The notes under the pieces: generated by a model
The model's database searches: none
What the model saw: the letters and a program-made list of their open reading frames with translations, nothing else
What the model was told of the DNA's origin: nothing
Shown here: in pieces, positions 35,984 through 42,586 of the stretch
Numbering within the stretch: the first letter of the stretch is position 1
Layout: each line of letters opens with the position of its first letter
Position numbers and translations under genes: made by a program
Source: an uncultured bacterium
GTDB lineage: Bacteria > Bacillota > Clostridia > TANB77 > CAG-508
NCBI GenBank assembly: GCA_905215935.1
Contig: CAJMRY010000011.1
Location: forward strand, 1 to 43,295
Direction of reading: 5' to 3'
DNA length: 43,295 nt

Positions 35984-37370
35984 TTGGAACAAGAATTAGC
36001 ATATTCTTTTCACTTGGGTAGTGATAAAAACAAAAGTAAATTAGCAAAGAAAGTTGCAAAAGAAAATATATCTGGTACTACTTCTCTATCTAATAATGCA
36101 ATTCAAAATGCAAAAGATTTATCAGATGTTAATAAACACAATTTAAGAGATTATGATAATCAAACAGAACTAATTAGAACAATATATGGAACAGATGACA
36201 TTGTAAATGATGTTAAGCAAGTATATTTAGATGAATTTGAACAAGCAAGAATTGAATATAACAATAAACAAACTCGTGAAGATAGAAAAATTGAAGATTA
36301 TTTCAAAAAAGTATGTGAATCTCAAAATGATATTGCTTGTGAAATCATAATAGAACTTGGAAATATGGACTTTTGGAATGATAAAGACGAAAGATATAGA
36401 TTTAAAATGGTTGATGTATATAATGAGCAAATAAAAGATTTAATAGAAATTGTACCAGATTTTAAGATAGCAAATGCTACAATACATTTTGATGAAACAT
36501 CTCCTCATTTGCACATTGTAGGTGTTCCAGTTTCTTATGATTGTAAAAGAGGAATGAAAAAGCAAGTAGTAAAATCAAAGTTATTTACTAAAACAACATT
36601 AACACAAATACAAGATAAAATGAGAAATGCTTGTATAAAGTCTTTTAATAAGTTCTATGATATGGATTTTAAGTTAAAAGAAAAGCAAAAAGGCAGAAAT
36701 CAAGACATCAATGTTAATGATATGGGCAATTATAGAGAAATTAAAAAACAACTAAAACAGAAAGAACAAAAACTCGCAAAAGCTAATAATCAAACAAAAC
36801 AACTTGATGATACAAGTAAAGATATAAATGAGATATTAAGTAATCTAAAACCTACTAAACTAAACAAAAATAATATGGTTATTTCAAGCGAAGATGTCCA
36901 GAAAATCAGAAATTATACTAAAGATGTAAGATATCACTCAAACAGTTAGAAGTGTAAATGACTTAAATATTGCGATTAAAGATTTTGAACATTCTGCTTT
37001 TGAGATAGAAAAAGAAAATCGTTCACTTAAATATGAAATAGAACTAAAAGATAATGAAATTGGCAGTCTAAAAAAGGAACTATCTACTAAAGATACGATT
37101 ATAGGCAGATTACAAACTGAAAAAGAAAAAATAAAACAAGAACTGCAAAAATTCAAAGGTTTTTGGCATAGCATTATGAGCCATTTTCATAAAAGAATTT
37201 GCTATGACAAAGATAATAATTATAAGATTGTTAGTGATGACCTATATAAGAACGGAATATTTGACAACAATGATAATGAAATAGCAAACAATCTTCTTAG
37301 AAGAGTAACGATACTAGATGAAAACAAGCAAATCAAGAATAAAAAGAAAGATAATGATACCAGATTTTAA
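35984..37370 (+). pseudogene. MobV/Pre-type relaxase, frameshifted
   Basis: I choose TTG 35984 as the start (GGAGG at 35971-35975). The N-terminal relaxase domain is whole, with metal-binding H-F-D-E-T-S-P-H-L-H near residues 165-175. The frame then breaks between 36929 and 36946: the zero frame stops at 36947-36949, while the +1 frame continues as a coiled coil (F-E-I-E-K-E-N-R-S-L) to 37370. No CGG is involved; one extra A in the CAAAC run would explain it. The catalytic domain could still be made without the C-terminal coil. It may be decay, polymorphism or a base-call error. Confidence 0.78.
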
Positions 37371-37384
37371 AGGAGGAAAAAGTT

Positions 37385-37693
37385 ATGGAAGAAGATAAAG
37401 TTAAAAATGTAATAAATATAATTAAAGATATGGATATAAAAGATAAATTAAGACTAGGAATATGTTTATCTACAAGTGATTGGGCTAATATTTTATATAA
37501 CAAAACTGAAATGTATGAGATATTTGATACTATGCTAAAAGAAGTAGATGAGGAATATAGAACAACATTGATAAATTTTGCAAAATATAAACTTGTAATG
37601 TTTACAATGGCTAAAATTATGGAAATGCAAGAAGTTGAAAGAAACAAAGTAGCTTTGTATTTATTTAATTGTGTAAAGATTAAAGTAGCGTGA
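37385..37693 (+). CDS. Small helical protein of the element, unknown
   Basis: The 102-residue protein follows the relaxase by 14 bases with GGAGG at 37371-37375. It looks wholly alpha-helical and cytoplasmic (V-I-N-I-I-K-D-M-D-I-K-D-K-L and M-L-K-E-V-D-E-E-Y-R). Small helical proteins next to Mob genes are often accessory or copy-control factors, but I recognise no family. Confidence 0.55.
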   Translation: MEEDKVKNVINIIKDMDIKDKLRLGICLSTSDWANILYNKTEMYEIFDTMLKEVDEEYRTTLINFAKYKLVMFTMAKIMEMQEVERNKVALYLFNCVKIKVA

Positions 37694-37731
37694 ATTTTAC
37701 GTTTTACAAATTATGTAAAATGTGCTACAAT
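37694..37731 (+). promoter_or_regulatory. Promoter with overlapping dyad before the radical SAM gene
   Basis: TTTACA (37703-37708), a 17-base spacer and TACAAT (37726-37731). TTTTAC/GTAAAA arms overlap the -35 and could be an operator. Confidence 0.5.
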
Positions 37732-37783
37732 ATATAATAGGTTCGTAAATACAGCGAATAAATATAAAAAGGAGGAATGCGGT

Positions 37784-38800
37784 ATGTATGAATATGCACC
37801 GTGGGCAACAGATGTATTAGAACGGATACTCTCAATATCTTCAGAAAGTTTGCCTATTTTAGACTTACAATTTGGAGGTGCTTGTAATCTGAATTGCATC
37901 TATTGCGACACACCAAAGTACAAGTATCCATGTCTGCTTGACTTGGAAGCCATTGAGAAAATCATTTGCAACGGTAACATTCAATGGGTTTATGCTTGCG
38001 GTTTAGGAGAGCCTACAGTGAAAGGTGGTAATGGTTATGCCTTTAAAAGGGTTCTGGCTATGTGTAAGGCTAATTCTGCTAAGGTATCTGTTTTCAGCAA
38101 TATGGTCGATTTAGATGATGAGCTGTTGCAGTATATTGATGATGGAACATTACACGTGTTGTTCAAATTGGATAGTTTCAGACCAGATGTAATGAATTAT
38201 CTTTATGGAGTGGATAGGAGTAAAACTATCCTGCAAAATTACGAAAGGTTGAAAGAGGTAATTCATATCAAGGACGGAACAACTAACTTGGGAGCTTCTA
38301 TTGTTCCAAATGCTAAAAATCAAGAAGAAGTTTATAAGATTGTTGATTTTTGCATGGAATATGGAATATATCCTTTGTTGGGGCAACTGGAAAACGCTGG
38401 AAAATGTGCTAGTATCTTTGATGAACTTAAAGTTGATGATAATGAATTATTAGCATTGAGACAGTACATTAAAAATACATATGGCACAGATTACCAAATG
38501 CCAATATGTCCTGCGACTATTGCAGGGATTCATATTACAAACACAAATAAAGTGATTGTAGATGAAAAAACTGGCTTGTCTTGTGGGTGGTTCTGGCTCG
38601 ATGAACCAAAAATGATTGAGATTGGCAATATTATCGATATGTCTTCCAAAGAAGTCACTTCAAAGATTATTGCTTATCGAAAATCTAAATTTGCAGATGT
38701 TGTATCTATTGAAAAGTCATTGAAGGCTAATCCATTTGGTGGATGTGGTGGAGACGCAAAAGCTCTTTTACAACAATATATTAGCATTGCTAATTATTAG
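37784..38800 (+). CDS. Radical SAM enzyme with extra C-terminal cysteines
   Basis: The 338-residue protein has the radical SAM cluster motif C34-N-L-N-C38-I-Y-C41 and the following G-L-G-E-P-T. It carries additional Cys residues in M-P-I-C-P-A-T, L-S-C-G-W-F-W and F-G-G-C-G-G-D, which could bind a second Fe-S cluster as in SPASM-like maturases. Base use differs from the resident genes, with more G+C and more CTG, TTC and GGC. Codon 14 is CGG (37823-37825) and the frame continues, unlike the resident genes. If CGG is unreadable here, this gene would give a 25-residue truncated product. A small Cys-containing partner follows. Confidence 0.85.
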   Translation: MYEYAPWATDVLERILSISSESLPILDLQFGGACNLNCIYCDTPKYKYPCLLDLEAIEKIICNGNIQWVYACGLGEPTVKGGNGYAFKRVLAMCKANSAKVSVFSNMVDLDDELLQYIDDGTLHVLFKLDSFRPDVMNYLYGVDRSKTILQNYERLKEVIHIKDGTTNLGASIVPNAKNQEEVYKIVDFCMEYGIYPLLGQLENAGKCASIFDELKVDDNELLALRQYIKNTYGTDYQMPICPATIAGIHITNTNKVIVDEKTGLSCGWFWLDEPKMIEIGNIIDMSSKEVTSKIIAYRKSKFADVVSIEKSLKANPFGGCGGDAKALLQQYISIANY

Positions 38801-38811
38801 GAGGTATGCTT

Positions 38812-39156
38812 ATGAAAACTATCAATATTTATTTTAACTCATCAGAAAAAAATTTCATGAAATACTGCAAGAAAAAGAAAATTCCCACAAAAACCGTAAA
38901 ACGAGGATCAGGATGTAAACATTGTACAGGACCATACACATATCGGTGGATAGAAACTGACAGCCCCAATTATGACATGTATATTTTATATCTTAAACAA
39001 GGGGTATCTGTTGATGTATTCTTTTACAGCGAAGATGACAGAACGAGATTTTTTGAGGAATTAGCAAAGAAAATGCAGTTTAAGGTGATAAGCAATTTTC
39101 ATCCAGATTGGTATTATAAAATGGAAAACTTGTATGGAGTAGAAATTAAAGCCTAA
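38812..39156 (+). CDS. Small partner protein of the radical SAM gene, unknown
   Basis: I choose ATG 38812 over 38806 because AGGAGG ends at 38804. The product has 114 residues, with a basic N-terminal half carrying C-K-H-C-T-G and a C-terminal F-F-Y-S-E-D-D-R-T-R-F-F-E-E-L segment. It lies 11 bases after the radical SAM gene and shares its base composition, so they were probably acquired together. It contains an in-frame CGG (38944-38946, Y-R-W-I); a +1 shift there would meet TAG after two codons. The function is unknown; it could be a substrate or partner of the enzyme. Confidence 0.65.
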   Translation: MKTINIYFNSSEKNFMKYCKKKKIPTKTVKRGSGCKHCTGPYTYRWIETDSPNYDMYILYLKQGVSVDVFFYSEDDRTRFFEELAKKMQFKVISNFHPDWYYKMENLYGVEIKA

Positions 39157-39190
39157 ATCCTTTTTTTGAGAGGTTGTAACTTCTTTAAAA

Positions 39191-39230
39191 AACAGAAAGA
39201 GTCGAGTAAAATCGGCTCTTTCTGTTTCTA
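39191..39230 (+). terminator. Intrinsic terminator after the radical SAM pair
   Basis: AACAGAAAGAG pairs with CTCTTTCTGTT across a 14-base loop, followed by a T-rich tail. Confidence 0.82.
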
Positions 39231-39363
39231 ATATAGATTTATTTTTTATTATTTATATTAGAAATTTGTGAGAAAATTATTGAAAATTATAAAAATTATG
39301 ATATACTTTAATAAATTGATTGATATTTGTATCAATAGTTAAGAGAAAAAGTTGTAGATAACT

Positions 39364-39370
39364 ACGACGT
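39364..39370. repeat. Right direct repeat, candidate attR core
   Basis: ACGACGT copies the left end at 33183-33189. Directly behind it, CCGCTCCAAG and the strong terminator would be the original DNA downstream of tRNA-Cys. Confidence 0.45.
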
Positions 39371-39381
39371 CCGCTCCAAGT

Positions 39382-39428
39382 AAAAAACGAGAAAACATTG
39401 AAATATCAATGTTTTCTCGTTTTTTATG
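39382..39428 (+). terminator. Strong intrinsic terminator, probably of the tRNA operon
   Basis: A 19-base stem joins AAAAAACGAGAAAACATTG and CAATGTTTTCTCGTTTTTT. It is now more than 6 kb from the tRNAs because of the inserted element. From here to 39659 I see no gene, only an AT-rich stretch with TATAAT near 39613. Confidence 0.85.
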
Positions 39429-39659
39429 TATTTTTTAATTTGAAAATAAGAATGCAGTGTTTTCAAGGATTTTAGAGGTTAAAAAATTAAAAATTCAGAC
39501 TAAATGTTATAAAATTGTTATAAAAAACAAATTGCATATGTTAAAAAATGTTATAAAATCTAGTTTATTGGAAAGATACTAATGAATTAGGTTTATTTCT
39601 ATAGATAATATGATATAATGTTTCCATAAAAAATTTTTTATAAAGCGGGGATAATAAAA

Positions 39660-40397
39660 TTGAAAGATAAAGTGGTTTTAATACAAGGAGCAATGGATAT
39701 TGAAATAGAATGTCTATTAAGTAAACTAAAAAATAGAAAAGATAGAACAATAGCAGGATATGAATTTTATGAAGGAAGTATTAATAATATAGAAGTAGTA
39801 ATATCAAAAACATTAGTAGGGACAATAAATTCAACTATGGCGACTACTATTGGAGTTATAAATTTTCATCCCAATATAGTTATAAATCAAGGTATTGCAG
39901 GAGCACATAGAACTGATTTACATATAGGAGACATTATTGTAGGAGAAAAGTGTTGTAATATTAACGCATATAAAATGCCAAGCAAAGATAGAGGAAAAGG
40001 TTCGAATCCATTTGAATGGGAGCCAAATAAACGTGCCAAAGATATACAAAATTCAGATTTAAAATTGATTAATATTGTTGAAAAAATTCTAAAACTAAAT
40101 TGTTCAAATAAAATATATAGGGGAATATTAGGAAGTGGAGATGTATTCAATAGAGAAATAGATAGAATAGATTGGATAAATAATATATTTAAAAACTATA
40201 GTGAAGATATGGAAAGTATAGGAACATATTCAGTATGTAATAAGTTTAATATTCCTTGTATAGGCGTTAGAATTATTTCAAACAATGAAATATTATTAGA
40301 AAAATTAGATAAAACAAAAGCTATAGAACTACAAGAAATATTAATTAGTATATTAGATAATTTGATAAATATTAATTATTATAAGAATTTGCATTAA
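39660..40397 (+). CDS. Nucleoside phosphorylase/nucleosidase family (MTA/SAH nucleosidase-like)
   Basis: The 245-residue protein starts at TTG 39660. It has the PNP/UDP family frame: I-Q-G-A-M-D-I-E-I-E-C-L-L at the start, V-I-N-Q-G-I-A-G-A and G-D-I-I-V-G-E in the middle, D-M-E-S-I-G-T-Y in the ribose-binding region and R-I-I-S-N-N-E near the end. MTA/SAH nucleosidases have Asp in the last motif (R-x-I-S-D); Asn there is more usual in enzymes acting on 6-oxopurines. The family is secure but the substrate may not be MTA/SAH. It stands alone between the element and the toxin locus. Confidence 0.75.
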   Translation: MKDKVVLIQGAMDIEIECLLSKLKNRKDRTIAGYEFYEGSINNIEVVISKTLVGTINSTMATTIGVINFHPNIVINQGIAGAHRTDLHIGDIIVGEKCCNINAYKMPSKDRGKGSNPFEWEPNKRAKDIQNSDLKLINIVEKILKLNCSNKIYRGILGSGDVFNREIDRIDWINNIFKNYSEDMESIGTYSVCNKFNIPCIGVRIISNNEILLEKLDKTKAIELQEILISILDNLININYYKNLH

Positions 40398-40568
40398 GTG
40401 GTTCTATTTTCGATTATAGGCTTTATCGTTAAGGTTGACAATTTTGAAATTGTGGGATAGTATATGGGAATTTTTAAACTATGAATAAAATGACTTAACG
40501 AATTTGTAGATTTATGATACAATGTATTGCCTGATTTTAAAATATTTTATAATTTTTGGAATGTTTGC

Positions 40569-40597
40569 TTGAATTAATTGTTAATATAGTGTATAGT
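40569..40597 (+). promoter_or_regulatory. Toxin promoter
   Basis: TTGAAT (40569-40574), a 17-base spacer and TATAGT (40592-40597). Between 40398 and 40568 I see no gene. Confidence 0.6.
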
Positions 40598-40683
40598 GAA
40601 TAACGATAGAGATGAGATAAAAGTAGATGTTGGTGTTACCTTTAGTCCTCAACTTTAGTTGAGAGATTGGAGGTGGTGTTTAT

Positions 40684-40767
40684 ATGTTAGATTTTCTAAT
40701 GTTCTTAATAATAGGATTTATGATTTCAATAACTATAAACGTTACCTTATTAAGTGTTATATCATAA
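40684..40767 (+). CDS. Type I toxin, holin-like small membrane peptide
   Basis: The frame encodes 27 residues, M-L-D-F-L-M-F-L-I-I-G-F-M-I-S-I and onward, almost all one membrane helix. GGAGG (40669-40673) gives good spacing. Size, the helix and a convergent antisense RNA beneath the 3' end match the putative holin-like (TxpA/Hol-Tox type) toxins of Firmicutes, which damage the membrane when unpaired. The 5' leader carries a CTCAAC/GTTGAG hairpin (about 40648-40663) that may slow translation. Confidence 0.7.
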   Translation: MLDFLMFLIIGFMISITINVTLLSVIS

Positions 40768-40787
40768 TACTATCTAATAGGGAACAA

Positions 40788-40878
40788 TAAAAAATACACC
40801 ACATACGCTTTCGCAGAGCTAGTGGTGTAATTCAATTATATTGGGTAACACAACATTATATCTGTGTTCTCATTTTCT
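40788..40878 (-). ncRNA. Antisense RNA antitoxin of the type I toxin
   Basis: A perfect minus-strand promoter (40885-40913) would start RNA near 40878 running back toward the toxin gene. The RNA would contain an ACACA/TGTGT hairpin and end at TACACCAC/GTGGTGTA (40795-40829) followed on the minus strand by ATTTTTTATT, an intrinsic terminator. It would overlap the 3' untranslated part of the toxin mRNA. This is the RatA-like arrangement of type I antitoxins. Ends are inferred. Confidence 0.7.
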
Positions 40879-40884
40879 ATCTAT

Positions 40885-40913
40885 ATTATACACAGAAATT
40901 TAATTTTTGTCAA
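40885..40913 (-). promoter_or_regulatory. Antitoxin promoter
   Basis: On the minus strand, TTGACA (40913-40908), a 17-base spacer and TATAAT (40890-40885), both hexamers full consensus. Confidence 0.8.
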
Positions 40914-41141
40914 ATATGATATGACAATTGCCATACAGTATGTTATACTGTATTATATAAAACTATTGGGTTAAAATGAAACTTTTTAAATATAGAAATG
41001 TCGCATACAAGCGAGTTATAGACGACACTCTACTTGACTATCGTCTCCAATGAAAAGTGTGTAAGTATTGAAAAAACAGTGGTTATATACTTTTATGTAT
41101 TTTTTAGTACTTTTGAAGTTTGAAAATACTGAAAATTGATT
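40914..41141. repeat. Palindrome and gap between the toxin locus and the nucleotidyltransferase gene
   Basis: ATACAGTAT and ATACTGTAT form a near-continuous palindrome at 40934-40954, a possible operator upstream of the antitoxin promoter. A 25-codon open frame at 40976-41053 (starts M-K-L-F-K-Y-R-N-V) has no ribosome site; its CGA/CGT/CTC-rich codons look foreign, so it may be a remnant. No other gene is seen. Confidence 0.5.
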
Positions 41142-42198
41142 TTATATATCTGGTTCTAATGGTTTCTCATTATTTTTATTTACTATACATTTTATATTTT
41201 GTAAATCTAATATAGTTTTTAAAACTGCTTTTCTATATTTTGGTTTTATATGTTGATTAATCATTGATTTTTCTATATCTGCTACTGATGAGTTTCCTAA
41301 AGCATTATTATAATGTGTAGATAATTGCAATATTGCTGATATATGTTGTTTATATTCATTATAAAAGTAGAATTTATTTATATTTTGTTCTTCGCATTCG
41401 AATATACTTAGAAATTGTAGTATTCTTTTATAATCTATTTTGCTTGGATTATCTTCATCACTTATATTAGCATTTATGTATCTAAGTATATCAAAATTGA
41501 CTTGTCCATTCTTTAATTTTTGTTGTAGTACTGGAAATTCTTTTCCTAAGATACCAACTTCGTCTAGTAATGTTAATCCTCTTTCACAATTATTAGATGA
41601 TAGTATTTCATTCATGTGTCTTGTACTCATTAATCTATGTGATTCATCAAATGCAGATATATTATTATTGCATATAGCTTGTATATCTTCTTCACTGATA
41701 TCAAATCCAGTTTTTGTTGCAACATATACAGCTCTTATCATATGATTTGGTTTTGTACTGTAACATATTCTTGGAGGGATTATAGATTTAACTTTTTTAT
41801 TTTTTATATCTTCACAACCATTAAATACATCTATAATATTTCCAGTTTCCATATCTAATAGTATTGAGTTGCAAGTAAAATCGAGAGATTTTAAATAATT
41901 AACTAGATCCTTTTGTTCTTTACAACATGCAAACTCACAATCTATATTATTTTGATTAACTCCGAATAACGCTCATACGTTTACTTACAATAAAGTTATT
42001 TATATTGTTTCTATCTAATATTTCTTTGACTTCTTGTAAACTCATTCCAGTAATTACGAAGTCATAATCACTAGGTATTGTATCTGTAAATAAATCTCTT
42101 ACACTTCCTCCAAATAACCAGTAATTAACTTTATTACTAGATAAAACTGTTAATATATTTTCCATTTCCTTTGAACTGTTTAATTCTAAAATATTCAT
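41142..42198 (-). CDS. tRNA nucleotidyltransferase/poly(A) polymerase-type protein, read through a +1 shift at CGG 41964-41962
   Basis: On the minus strand the zero frame stops at 41958-41956, one codon after CGG (41964-41962). Skipping C41964 (42198-41965 plus 41963-41142) gives 351 residues. Residues 28-50 hold the class II nucleotidyltransferase core: F-G-G-S-V-R-D and S-D-Y-D-F. The next core strand, carrying I-D-C-E-F-A, and the R-x-D-F-T-like L-D-F-T-C-N-S-I element lie after the break. Neither part alone forms the head domain. The C-terminal part is helical. This family adds CCA to tRNA 3' ends. The encoded CCA of both tRNAs here suggests a repair role. Confidence 0.85.
41962..41964 (-). 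other. CGG +1 frameshift site 5 (nucleotidyltransferase)
   Basis: On the minus strand the context is GTT ATT CGG AGT TAA. Reading ATT-(C)-GGA-GTT-AAT restores I-G-V-N-Q-N-N-I-D, leading into the conserved E-F-A strand. Confidence 0.8.
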
Positions 42199-42586
42199 CT
42201 TTTATTCACGTCTTTCTATTTTGACAATGTATATATAATAACATAATTTACATAAGAAGTAAATGGAATGATATAAAAATGTAACAAATTTATATTAAGT
42301 GTTGATTATAGAAAATTTATATAAGTAAATAAAATAATGTAGTATATAGTCATTATACAAATATTAATATAAGATAATTGGTAAATACTACGGATATTAG
42401 AAAAAAAGTAATAAATCTACATAAAATAGTTGATTTTGTAACGAAATTGTAATATAATTGTAATATGGGTTAAAAAATAATTTTACAAATGATAAATACA
42501 AATAAAATAAATATCATATAGGTGAATATGGTATTTAATTTTATGTTCAAATAAAATTAATGAAAATATAAGGAGTGTATATTTAT
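42199..42586. other. Divergent intergenic region
   Basis: 388 very AT-rich bases separate the minus-strand nucleotidyltransferase gene from the plus-strand surface protein. I find no gene, RNA or clear stem. Promoters for both genes must lie here, but I cannot pick a convincing pair of boxes. AAGGAG at 42569-42574 serves the next gene. Confidence 0.6.

Larger units (their letters stand above)
33183..39370 (+). mobile_element. Integrative mobilizable element with large serine recombinase
   Basis: This 6.2-kb insert carries a large serine recombinase, an oriT-like dyad, a MobV relaxase remnant, small genes of unknown role and a radical SAM cargo pair. Both ends carry ACGACGT (33183-33189 and 39364-39370). 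Removing the insert would put the strong terminator at 39382 just behind tRNA-Cys, as expected for the original tRNA operon end. The recombinase and cargo use Arg and Leu codons (CGC, CGG, CTG, CTC) rarely seen in the resident genes. No transfer channel genes lie inside, so mobilisation would depend on a helper. The exact ends are inferred. Confidence 0.72.

Noticed and set aside
36923..36949. Relaxase break as a sixth frameshift of the same kind
   Set aside because: No CGG occurs there; the codons involved (AGA, TAT) are common and read normally elsewhere.
39350..39381. tRNA gene ending in CCGCTCCA
   Set aside because: No acceptor, D or anticodon arms can be folded upstream; it fits better as the old flank of the insertion site.
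40976..41053. 25-codon gene
   Set aside because: It has no ribosome site and no recognisable product; listed only as a possible remnant.
8383..41964. Five separate sequencing or assembly errors
   Set aside because: Random indels would not all add a C immediately before GG, land only on CGG and spare every other codon. Homopolymer errors do not fit, since no run is involved. Read-level proof is still needed.
8383..41964. Reassignment of CGG to another amino acid (as reported for Trp or Gln in some lineages)
   Set aside because: A three-base reassignment would leave the frame unchanged, but all five genes stop within nine codons in the zero frame and continue only in +1.
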